64,000 nt of DNA from Notolepis coatsorum (taxonomy: Eukaryota; Chordata; Actinopteri; Aulopiformes; Paralepididae): positions 151,518,034-151,582,033 of the forward strand of contig OZ020590.1 of NCBI GenBank assembly GCA_963971535.1. The letters run 5' to 3'. Under the pieces are notes generated by a model. It saw nothing but the letters and a program-made list of their open reading frames with translations, was not told where the DNA came from and made no database searches. Position 1 is the first letter of the stretch. The number at the start of each line of letters is the position of its first letter. This document shows positions 21,702 through 31,347 of the stretch, in pieces. The position numbers were made by a program, and so were the translations under genes.

Positions 21702-22584
21702 TGCAGAATGGGTACAATACAGTACAGCTCAATACACACAATTGTTAAGGGGATGCAGACCAGAGAAAGACTTTCGTCTTGTTTACATCGGGGTCCCCCA
21801 TTTTCAATTCATCAGGATATGACATACATGACATACAGATAGACAGTACTGCTACACCTATACATTTTGACATACCAGACTTGCAAATACAGTACTGTTT
21901 GTGATACAAAAGAGTCCAGAAAAGAGAGTATATACATTTGACGTAAAAACTGTACATTGGAGGAGGTTGGGTACGTGGGGTGGGGTTGGGTGGGTGGGGG
22001 GCTGTACATTGGAGGTGGTTGGGTGGGGGGGGGTTGGGTAGGAGGGGTGGGTGGGTGGGGAACACTGTACAACTGTACAAGCAAAACTGTACATTGGAAT
22101 ATTGACAAAACCATACTTGGTCATTTACTGTACATTGGAGGGTTAGGACATTTACAGGGGCCAGTTTCGAATTGCAGTCTCCCGTAGGTGTTCTTTGAGA
22201 GTGGTTTTAAAAGTGGGTAGTGATTCACATTCCTTTACCGCTTTGGATAGGGCGTTCCACATTGATGTGGCATAATTGCGAAACGTGTTCAGTCCCTTGT
22301 TTGAGACGAATCTGGGTTTAACATGATTTGTGGAGCTCCCTCTGGTGTTGTGATCGTGGTATTTACTGACCTTTGGGAAGTATTTTGACATGTACATGGG
22401 TACCTTGGTCGTGTAGTGTATCTGGTAGACCAGGCCCATTGCAAGTTGCTGTACTCTGTCGTCTACTCTAAGCCATCCTAGGTTGTCAAAGTGAGCAGGG
22501 GTGAGGTGGGTTCTAGGAGTAAGGTCAAGCAGTAGTAGTAGTGTTACTGTATGTACTGTGTGGATTGATTGAACACTTTATTAA
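21702..22584 (-). mobile_element. LINE-A 3' fragment (minus), with ORF2 C-terminus
   Basis: The 3' UTR (G-rich runs at 21957-22060) is followed by the ORF2 end at 22152-22534 (MGLVYQIHYTTKVPMYMSKY ... ETAIRNWPL). The tail itself is missing at 21702. A second small LINE-A tip with the GATTGATT tail lies at 22563-22584. It meets the next plus-strand LINE-A head-to-head. Confidence 0.82.
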
Positions 22585-23189
22585 ATGGGCCTGGTCTACA
22601 AGATACACTACACCACTAAGGTACCCATGTATATGTCGAAATACTTCCCAAAGGTCAGTGAATACCACGCCCACAACACCAGAGGGAGCTCCACAAATCA
22701 TGTTCAACCCAGATTCGGCTCAAACAAGGGACTAAACACGTTTCGCAATTATGCCACAACAATGTGGAACGCCCTACCCACAGCCGTAAAGGAATGTGAA
22801 TCACTACCCACCTTCAAAACCGCCCTCAAAGAGCACCTACGGGAGACTGCAATTAGAAACTGGCAACTGTAAATGTCCAAACCCCCCCACCCACCCACCC
22901 CCTCCTAATGTACAGTCTCCTCCCCACCGTATGTATATATTTTCTTTTAGGATCTCTGGGTAACAGTACTGTATATTTGCATATCGTATATGTCACAAAT
23001 GTAACAGTACTATATACCTGTATGTCCCTATGTCATAAATATCATGAATTGAAAATGGGGGACCCTGATGTAAACAAGATGAAAGTCTTTCTCTGGTCTG
23101 CATCCCCTTAACAATTGTGTGTATTGAGTCGTACTGTATTGTACCCATTCTGCAATCTGTTATAATAATAAAGTTTTCATTCATTCATA
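22585..23189 (+). mobile_element. LINE-A 3' fragment (plus), with ORF2 C-terminus
   Basis: The frame from 22585 encodes MGLVYKIHYTTKVPMYMSKY through TAIRNWQL and a stop at 22872, followed by the 3' UTR and an ATTC-type tail at 23177-23189. It is 5'-truncated within the C-terminal region of ORF2. Confidence 0.85.
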
Positions 23190-23202
23190 CTACTGAGCAA
23201 TA

Positions 23203-24051
23203 GTGCTAATCAGATGTATGTACAGAGTTGTTGTATTAATATGTATCTATCCATATATATTGTGACATCCTCCAGGCACGAAGTAGTATACAAGTAGATT
23301 TCTTGAACTGATTTTAATGAAGCTTGTCCATTCTCCATCCAAACCGTAAATACATACACAATACATACAAATGATACCATTAGCAATTGAAAGCCCATCA
23401 AAAACGTAGCTAACATCAACCGTCAACATATAACAAAAATCATCATCCATAGCAATCAATACCTTATTGGCTGCGTGCCAGTATACGAGAACATCGATTG
23501 TGTTGTGTCTTTGTCCTTTTTCTTGTTATATTGTCTTGTGTTAGACAATTATTTTACTTGCTTGAATTGACCGCAAAGTCAAGACAGCCATCCATCAAGT
23601 CATGTCGGGTCTCAAAGAAAGGCGGAAACACGTCACCGGATATTAAGTGGGAAACAAGTCTTGTGAGACTAAATAATTGCACAAGCAAAAAGAAATCATG
23701 CGCCACTCATATTATCTATATAAACCCATATGAAATACAATCCTGAGTATTATTATTAATATGCAAAAATAAACGTATAAAATTGTAAGCGAATATAACT
23801 ATATTAACCAACTGTTAACCATAGCTGCATTTACATATATCCACATCTGTCTGTACATACCTGCATAGAATCCTTTGTATATCTGTAGATACTAGCCTCT
23901 ATCTATCTATACATTTTGTACATGTCCCTTACCTACTCTTACTAGTTACGCTGCTGGCCAGTATGACTTACTACCATAGTGTCTTTATACCTGTATCACT
24001 GTACATATTAATACTTAATACTACAACTCTGTACATACATCTGATTAGCAC
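23203..24051. mobile_element. Inverted-repeat DNA element flanked by TA
   Basis: Ends GTGCTAATCAGATGTATGTA and its reverse complement, extending about 45 bp with one small indel. TA lies on both sides (23201-23202, 24052-24053), which fits Tc1/mariner-type insertion. The 849-bp interior has no transposase frame that I recognise. The superfamily is inferred from the dinucleotide alone. Confidence 0.65.
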
Positions 24052-24053
24052 TA

Positions 24054-24178
24054 ACACTAATCAGTGGCTCAGGAGGTAGAGCAGTCATCTGGTAATCTGG
24101 AGGTTCCCAGTTCGATTCCCCTTCTCCCGGGCAGCTTGTCGAAGTGTCCTTGAGCAAGACACTTAACCCCTAACTTAA
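24054..24178 (+). mobile_element. tRNA-like SINE head
   Basis: GTGGCTCAGGAGGTAGAGCA (box A type) and CAGTTCGATTCC (box B type) are spaced as in a tRNA-derived promoter. GAGCAAGACACTTAACCCC follows, a phrase common in fish interspersed repeats. It is cut at 24175 by the TTAA-flanked element; 25648 onward may be its continuation, but I cannot confirm this. Confidence 0.6.
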
Positions 24179-24439
24179 AGTGGAGATGAAGCAGTGAGCA
24201 ATGTGATCCTAGTTTGTTTGTTGTGTACCTTGTGTAAGACAGGGTTCTATAATCAAATGTGAAATCCATCTTATTTGTCTGAAAAATATAATATAATATC
24301 CCTGTTTTCAACATGGGCGCCGCCATTTTGTTGCTGACGTCATGCCGTGGGTTGGGTGTATACACTCTGGTTAGCTGCCTATAGTGAATGGGTCAGTCAG
24401 CAAATAAAATGTTGCCTACAAAACAACGGGACCGCGGTG

Positions 24440-24720
24440 GTTCTGTTTGTATTGCTCCTGGCTGTTCAAACTAATTTTACCATATGAGAGAGAGGAAAGT
24501 TGGTTAATTTCCACAAACTACCAGTGAAAAAAACAGTGTTGTTGACATGTTGGCTCGGGCTGGCTGCACTCAGGCGGCGCGACCAGCCTGTTGGACAGGG
24601 AAGGAGGATCTGCAGAGAACACTTCATTGCCTCGGATTATGTTGTTGGGGTGGGATGTTTGTCCAGAAGACCACTAATCAGCTGAAGCCGGACGCGGTTC
24701 CCTCGGTCTTCGACAGACAG
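24440..24720 (+). pseudogene. THAP-domain remnant, left arm
   Basis: The zinc-coordinating signature of a THAP DNA-binding domain is readable in pieces: VCIAPGCSN at about 24447 (C-x4-C), VNFHKLP at about 24500, RICREHF at about 24606 (C-x2-H) and LKPDAVPSVF at about 24682, the conserved closing motif. A stop and a frameshift lie between the pieces, so no complete domain can be made. THAP domains bind DNA in P-element and Kolobok transposases and in host THAP proteins. Given the TTAA-flanked context I infer a transposase origin. The right arm holds the mirror copy. Confidence 0.7.
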
Positions 24721-25097
24721 ACCGGCGTTAGCTCTCGGGAGCGATCGCTAGCTAGTTGGCACCAGCCGGGGCCCGGCGTTAGCTCTCGCTAGCTAGTTAG
24801 CGTTAGCAACCGGAGAGTCGCGGAGCATTCAGCCTGCTGGCTACCTAGACCCACTTCAACCAGCGTCGCGGAGCATTCAGCCTGCTGGCTACACAGCTTG
24901 TCGGTGTGCTGGAGCCTCTGCAAGCTAACGGTAGCTGGCTCCAGGCTCCAGCACACCGACAAGCTGTGTAGCCAGCAGGCTGAATGCTCCGCGACGCTCC
25001 GGTTGCTAACGCTAACTAGCTAGCGAGAGCTAACGCCGGGCCCCGGCTGGTGCCAACTAGCTAGCGATCGCTCCCGAGAGCTAACGCCGGTCTGTCT

Positions 25098-25375
25098 GTC
25101 GAAGACCGAGGGAACCGCGTCCGGCTTCAGCTGATTAGTGGTCTTCTGGACAAACATCCCACCCCAACAACATAATCCGAGGCAATGAAGTGTTCTCTGC
25201 AGATCCTCCTTCCCTGTCCAACAGGCTGGTCGCGCCGCCTGAGTGCAGCCAGCCCGAGCCAACATGTCAACAACACTGTTTTTTTCACTGGTAGTTTGTG
25301 GAAATTAACCAACTTTCCTCTCTCTCACATGGTAAAATTAGTTTGAACAGCCAGGAGCAATACAAACAGAACCAC
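25098..25375 (-). pseudogene. THAP-domain remnant, right arm (mirror copy)
   Basis: This is the reverse-complement copy of the left-arm remnant, with the same breaks. The two encoded stretches (61 and 81 codons) are identical in translation to those of the left arm, so the arms are either very recent or kept alike by gene conversion. It shows the same C-x4-C, C-x2-H and AVPSVF features. It cannot form a complete domain. Confidence 0.7.
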
Positions 25376-25647
25376 CGCGGTCCCGTTGTTTTGTAGGCAA
25401 CATTTTATTTGCTGACTGACCCATTCACTATAGGCAGCTAACCAGAGTGTATACACCCAACCAACGGTATGACGTCAGCAACAAAATGGCCGCGCCCATA
25501 ATGCTAAATGCTTCAGAAATGTACACAACAAATCGTTTTTTCTTAGAAACTGCTTATTTTTATAACGTGACTTCTTCTGTGGCTTATCTAAATACTAATG
25601 TGATGCTATGAATATGTATTTATCGCACTGCTTCATTTCCACTTTAA

Positions 25648-25779
25648 CCCCATTGCAGTAGTCGAGGGAGGCGAGACGTGACTGTTGATTGGACGAGGAG
25701 TTGGGTGGCTTCATTTGTCAGCAAGGGGCGGATCCTTCTGCTGTTGCTCAGGAGGAACATTCCATGCAGGGCAGGGATA
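25648..25779. other. Unassigned stretch
   Basis: A short GC-rich segment between the TTAA element and LINE-A. No coding or structural feature is recognised. Confidence 0.4.
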
Positions 25780-26630
25780 CAAACTGGTGAGACTACTGCT
25801 TGACCTTACTCCTAGAACCCACCTCACCCCTGCCCACTTTGACAACCTAGGATGGCTTAGAGTAGACGACAGAGTACAGCAACTTGCAATGGGCCTGGTC
25901 TACAAGATACACTACACGACTAAAGTACCCATGTACATGTCAAAATACTTCCCAAAGGCCAGTGAATACCACGATCACAACACCAGAGGGAGCTCCACAA
26001 ATCATGTCAAACCCAGATTCGGCTCAAACAAGGGACTAAACACGTTTCGCAATTATGCCACATCAATGTGGAACGCCCTACCCACAGCTGTAAAGGAATG
26101 TGAATCACTACCCACTTTCAAAGAGCACCTACGGGAGACTGCAGTTGGAAACTGGCCCCTGTAAATGTCTAAACCCAACCCCCTCCAATGTACAGTAAAT
26201 GTCCTAACCCAATAATACACAAGACCCTCTTCTTGGGACCAAGTAAGGTTTAGTCGATATTCCAATGTACAGTTTTGCTTGTAGTTTCCCCCACCCACCT
26301 CCAATGTAGTCCACCCCCCACCTACCCAACCTCCTCCAATGTACAATTTCTACGTCAAATATATATACTCTCTTTTTTAGACTCTTTTTGTATCACAAAC
26401 AGTACTGTATTTGTAAATCTGGTATGTCATAAATGTATAGATGTAGCAGTACTGTCTATCTGTATGTTGTGTATGTTATATATGTTATGATGAATTGAAA
26501 ATTGGGGACCCTGATGTAAAGACGAAAGTCTTTCTCTGGTCTGCATCCCCTTAACAATTATGTGTATTAAGCTGTACTGTATTGTACCCATTCTGCAATC
26601 TGTTAATAAAGTTTTCAATCAATCAATCAT
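25780..26630 (+). mobile_element. LINE-A 3' fragment (plus), with ORF2 C-terminus
   Basis: ORF2 C-terminal codons from LVRLLLDLTPRTHLTPAHF to VGNWPL and a stop at 26164, then the 3' UTR and an AATC tail ending at about 26630. A small in-frame deletion lies near PTFKEHLRE relative to other copies. Confidence 0.85.
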
Positions 26631-27389
26631 ACACGGCACACTGAGGCCTACAGCAAACTGACTGGATCTTCCTTTATTCATTATGTTGATTGTACTGTAG
26701 CACTATTTTACTCTGTCCATTCTATTGCATAATTTTACTATCTATTCTATTCTACTATTCTATTATTGCACTGTATTATTTTACTCTGTCTATTGCTTTT
26801 TATTACAGGTTCAAAACTGTCAGGTATTAAACTGTGTGGGTATCAAACAAGAGACTGTCAGGCTTTAAAACTGTGTAGGAACCAGGCCTAGAACTGCACC
26901 CTGAGAGAGGGAACTGCACTCTGAGAGAGGGAACTGCACCCTGAGAGGGAACTGCACTCTGAGAGGGAGGTTCGAAGGGTCAAAGTGGGTATAAGACAGG
27001 AGGGAAGACTGTCAAGTTTTAAACTGTGGATACCAAACAGAGAAGGGGTAAAGACGACTTTGAACTGTTGAACAGTAATCCAGAACAATTTTATTGCACT
27101 GTAAAAAAAAAAATAATAATAATTTGCATGGAATAGCGCACAAACTAAAGTATGTAGAAATTAACTGGTTAGTCAATCTTGGACTATAAACAATGCCTGT
27201 CAAATGAGCCATACTATTGTCTCCATAGCTATAATACAGAACACACGATGGGTCCGCAAACATCGCTAAAATTGTGAATAACGCTGGTGCCATTGAGTAA
27301 AGATGGGAAAAGAGCGTGGCGGTCAATGAGTTAACAGGGACGGGGTTGAATGTGAACTAGATGAGGGAGGGAGGGACGTGAGTGTTTCT
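26631..27389. other. Unassigned stretch with a short minisatellite
   Basis: AT-rich sequence with CTATT-type runs (26700-26800). At about 26890-26972 there are four to five copies of a unit of about 20 bp, GAACTGCACCCTGAGAGAGG. No gene is seen. The end adjoins degenerate zinc-finger sequence. Confidence 0.6.
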
Positions 27390-27531
27390 TCTCTGGTGTG
27401 AATCCTCATGTGTGTCTTTATATATGCCTTCCGAGTAAATCCTTTCCCACAAACTTCACGACTAAATGTTTTTTTCCCGAGTATGAGTTCTGATATGTAC
27501 TTTTAAGTCACGTTTTGCACCAAATATTTTA
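27390..27531 (-). pseudogene. Degenerate zinc fingers after the stop of the ZNF frame
   Basis: Beyond the stop at 27532, finger-like sequence continues in other frames (IFGAKRDLKVHIRTHT, then VCGKGFTRKAYIKTHMRIH). A small deletion at the tenth finger put the stop into frame. The fingers show the C2H2 spacing but are interrupted by further frameshifts, so they are not expected to be translated. Confidence 0.7.
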
Positions 27532-29237
27532 TCACAGTGTGCAACTATAGGGCTTTTCCCCCGTATGGCTTCTCATGTGAATATTCAGGTGTCCCCGTGT
27601 AATATATCTTTTAGGACACAGGGTGCAACTATAGGGCTTTTCCCCAGTATGGCGTGTCATGTGAATATTCAGCTCTCCCCGTGTAATATATCTTTTAGGA
27701 CACAGGGTGCAACTATAGGGCTTTTCCCCAGGATGTCTTCTCATGTGAATATTCAGGTCTCCCTGTTTAATATATCTTTTAGGACACAGTGTGCAACTAT
27801 AGGGCTTTTCCCCAGTATGGCGTCTTATATGGTCTTTTAGGTGAGATTTTACACTAAATCTTTTAGGACACAGTGTGCAACTATAGGGCTTTTCCCCAGT
27901 ATGACTTCTCATGTGAATATTCAGGTCTCCCTGTCTATTATATCTTTTAGGACACAGGGTGCAACTATAGGGCTTTTCCCCAGTGTGGCTTCTCATATGT
28001 ACTTTTAGGTGACATTTTTGACTAAATCCTTTAGGACAGAGTGTGCAACTATAGGGCTTTTCCCCAGTGTGGCTTCTCATATGTGCTTCCAAGAATGTAA
28101 TGACAGTAAATTTCTTGCCACAAACAGTACATGTCATGTGAGTTTGAAAGTGAAGTTTTAAGCTCTCTGTGGGTTCTAAATGTTTTCCACACAAACCACA
28201 GTCACTAAGATGGACTCTAAGATGGGGCATTAAAGCTTTCCTTTTAGGAAAACATTTCCCACACACTTTACAGCTCCAGGTCTCACATGGTATTTGGTTT
28301 GATAATTTCACCTTGTGGGATGCAACCACAGAGCTCTTGAACTGGTTGCTGTTAGACAAACTCTGTCCTTTGTTTTTCTGTGTCTTCTTTGATGTCAGTG
28401 AGTTTAAACCAGGATGAGGTTCACTAGTCTCCAGCCAATCATCACTGTCATCAGTATCAGTTCCAGAACAGTGTGAAGAGAGGAGCTGGCCATCTGTAGT
28501 TGGTTCTAAATCACCAGCTGGATCTAAGTTACTGACTGGTTCTGATAATACACAGTCCTCTCCATCGGGTTCTGTTTTCATCTGTTCTGTTGAGGTGCTG
28601 GCTAGAGGCTCTGTCTCTCTGTTTTCCTCAGTCTGGGTTTGGTTAAACCATGAGGACTGAAGTTTCTCTTCATCATCTTCACTCTTCACAGGGACAGGGT
28701 TGAAAGTGAACTTGATGATATCAGCCTCCTCCAGACCTTGAAGCTGCTCTCCCTCCTGACTGGTCCAGAGTTCCTCCTGTTCCTCTTTCATCTGTAGGAG
28801 CTCTGGGTCCTGGGTTTGGTTAAACCATGAGGACTGAGGTTTCTCTTCATCATCTTCACTCTTCACAGGGACAGGGTTGAAAGTGAACTTGATATCAGCC
28901 TCCTCCAGACCTTGAAGCTGCTCTCCCTCCTGACTGGTCCAGAGTTCCTCCTGTTCCTCTTTCATCTGTAGGAGCTCTGGGTCCTGGGTTTGGTTAAACC
29001 ATGAGGACTGAGGTTTCTCTTCATCATCTTCACTCTTCACAGGGACAGGGTTGAATGTGAACTTGATGATATCAGCCTCCTCCAGACCTTGAAGCTGCTC
29101 TCCCTCCGGACCGGTCCAGAGTTCCTCATGTTCCTCTTTCATCTGTAGGAGCTCTGGCTGCTCCTGGCTCAGACTGGGGCTCCTCTCCTGCTGTTCAGGG
29201 GGAACCTCCTCTTCACAGACAGAGAGCTGTGGGGGGT
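27532..29237 (-). CDS. C2H2 zinc-finger protein, main exon
   Basis: This is a probable DNA-binding transcription factor exon, acting in the nucleus. The exon start at 29237 is chosen from a polypyrimidine tract followed by AG on the minus strand; a frame continuing upstream to 29262 is intron. The N-terminal third is acidic and contains three tandem copies of a unit of about 60 residues (core [20 protein letters not shown], then [20 protein letters not shown]). A spacer ([20 protein letters not shown]) follows, then nine complete C2H2 fingers. The last six share the linker [14 protein letters not shown]; one linker reads HPGEKPY. The frame stops in the tenth finger. The first exon is not identified, being perhaps beyond the BEL insertion, so whether the gene is intact is uncertain. 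Confidence 0.8.
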
Positions 29238-29309
29238 CTGGAGGGAGGCAGAATAATAACATGAATAGTTGTAATTGCTGTCACCATTGGAAAGCCACCC
29301 ATTTTAAGA

Positions 29310-29890
29310 ATTCACACATGTTCTTCCTGTGCCCCAGGACAGTTCAGTCAGTATGTTCTTCATGTGCCCCAGGACAGTTCAGTCAGTATGTTCTTCCTGT
29401 GCCCCAGGACAGTTCAGTCAGTATGTTCTTCCTGTGTCTCAGGACAGTTCAGTCAGTATGTTCTTCCTCGGTATGTACTGACATACTGACTGAACTGTCC
29501 TTGAGCACAGGAAGAACATACTGACTGAACTGTCCTGGAGCACAGGAAGAACATACTGACTGAACTGTCCTCAGGAAGAACATACTGACTGAACTGTCCT
29601 GGGGCACAGGAAGAACATACTGACTGAACTGTCCTGGAGCACAGGAAGAACATACTGACTGAACTGTCCTCAGGAAGAACATACTGACTGAACTGTCCTC
29701 AGGAAGAACATACTGACTGAACTGTCCTGGAGCACAGGAAGAACATACTGACTGAACTGTCCTGGGGCACAGGAAGAACATACTGACTGAACTGTCCTGG
29801 GGCACAGGAAGAACATACTGACTGAACTGTCCTGGGGCACAGGAAGAACATACTGACTGAACTGTCCTGGAGCACAGGAAGAACATAGAT
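29310..29890. repeat. 36-bp minisatellite that reverses orientation
   Basis: Units of GGACAGTTCAGTCAGTATGT plus TCTTCCTGTGCCCCA run plus-strand at about 29315-29465, then the reverse complement runs from about 29480 to 29885. The reversal point is about 29466-29490. Some units lack the middle GGGGCAC segment. It lies in the intron or upstream flank of the zinc-finger exon. Confidence 0.9.
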
Positions 29891-29929
29891 GGTGAAAAAA
29901 CGAGGTAGTTCACTATGTCGGCCGATGAT

Positions 29930-29999
29930 TAAAATGACATAAATGATGCAACATACAGATATATATCATGACATAAATGACATACAGGTATACAGTACT
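29930..29999 (-). mobile_element. LINE-A 3' UTR piece left of the BEL element
   Basis: ATGACATAAATGACATACAG matches the LINE-A 3' UTR on the minus strand. It continues after the BEL element at 40683-40800. The BEL target duplication GTACT lies at 29995-29999 and 40678-40682. Confidence 0.7.
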
Positions 30000-31291
30000 T
30001 GTTGTGAAGGGCCAGATTAAAGCTGAGAATCTACCTTTATTGTTTTATATACTTTGTATATTATTTAGATATACACGTTATATCCCTTTACCTGCGTTCG
30101 AACCATAGTAATATTCGCTCTCCTTATTGGATAGCGCCCTAGGCGCCAGCTCGCAAGCCCCCAACGTCAGGTTCAAAGACAAGCTCAGGCATGTCGTAAC
30201 ATGCCCGGAGACAGAGTATTGATCCCAGACAAGAACTGAGGTTTGGGACTAGATAATCACTTAAGTATATATACGGCGCAAGGTGCGCACAGCAGCACTT
30301 CGTTCGTCTAAACAAGCAGTGTGGCAGTTCGTCTAAAGTCTGTCTGTGTGAAGTGAGCAACCGTGCGTTGAGAACATGTGCGAATAGAATAGTAAAGTGT
30401 CAGAGTTTAATGCAGTAACGTCAAGTTCGACCTAGTTTAATGTGAAGTAAATAGTCGTTCATTTATTGTATATCGTGCAACCCAGTTCGTTCGTGTGTAG
30501 CATTACCCAGCGGTTCGTTGTGTTTAGCTAGTGAACCTTAGCCAGGGTGTGTGGCCTAAATACGTCGCCAGCACCCGAGGAGGCCTAGTCGGAGAACCGT
30601 TGGACATGTGCACAGGAGAACCAGCGGCGGCGATTGCAGAACCATTACTGGTTGGATTATATTGATTTGGAACGTGTTACCCGGAGAGCATTGTTGATTT
30701 CCACTATCGTTTGGGATTCAACCTCGTGAGGATTACACTCGGGCTGGCCTCATGGACAGAGGCTGGCTAGCTGTCATCATTGCTATCGAGCATTTGGATT
30801 ACAGTTATTGCTTTTGCTGCTGATCGTTGGATTTACAAGGACTGACTTCTGTACGTGGAGTCCCTTTATTCTTCATTGAATCAGACTGAGTATCCGAACA
30901 TTCCTTTATCCTCTAGGCCTTACAACCCTGGAGGGAACCAGTGTCTCCAGGCGGTACCAGCGTTGCCTTCTATAATTGCTATTATACGCCAGGTGGCGTC
31001 AACCTAGTACCCATCGTGGAATTCCTGCTATTCCCAGTGACTCATGCTACTGACTGACTTTATGCATATTCTTCGCCATACAAGCGCGACCCTAATTCTC
31101 ATTCTGTAACCTAATGTTGCATAATAATAAATTACCCTCAAATACTATTTCTTTGTCAATGCCGTGTTATTATGAGTGTTCACCATCTATATTCGATGTA
31201 CTGTCTGGCCAGTAATTAAGTACATACCTAGCAGTGGTTTAATCTATCACAATCTTTAATACAGTCAGGGTATTGTAACCCCTCAGTTACA
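30000..31291 (+). repeat. BEL/Pao 5' LTR
   Basis: TG...CA boundaries as for the right LTR. A TATA-like TATATATACGG is at about 30265-30275 and a polyadenylation signal AATAAA at 31126-31131, giving the expected U3-R-U5 order. These sites are read from sequence only. Confidence 0.92.
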
Positions 31292-31293
31292 AT

Positions 31294-31310
31294 TGGTCCT
31301 TCGAGCCGGA
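31294..31310 (+). promoter_or_regulatory. Primer-binding site matching tRNA-Tyr
   Basis: TGGTCCTTCGAGCCGGA lies two bases after the 5' LTR. It is complementary over 17 bases to the 3' end of vertebrate tRNA-Tyr including CCA, as I recall that tRNA sequence. Confidence 0.8.
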
Positions 31311-31347
31311 GGGTATCAGTGATATTTAATATAATATTAATATTAAC

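Larger units (their letters stand above)
24179..25643. mobile_element. TTAA-flanked palindromic element with THAP remnants (Kolobok-like)
   Basis: The termini are AGTGGAGATGAAGCAGTG and its complement CACTGCTTCATTTCCACT, flanked by TTAA on both sides (24175-24178, 25644-25647). The interior is a long palindrome: arms at about 24312-24917 and 24943-25500 around a 25-base loop (24918-24942). The left arm carries an extra duplication of about 55 bp (24810-24870). Kolobok-superfamily transposons use TTAA targets and carry a THAP domain, which matches the coding remnants here; piggyBac also uses TTAA but has no THAP domain. Confidence 0.75.

Noticed and set aside
24062..24120. A functional tRNA gene
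   Set aside because: The A and B box-like motifs are present but the acceptor stem does not pair and the sequence continues as a fish SINE-type repeat.
24547..25265. Two identical 81-codon frames read as two genes
   Set aside because: They are mirror copies in the arms of one palindrome and each lacks a complete domain.
27565..27840. Plus-strand frame opposite the zinc fingers
   Set aside because: It is the antisense of tandem C2H2 repeats; its repetitive text follows from the finger repeats.
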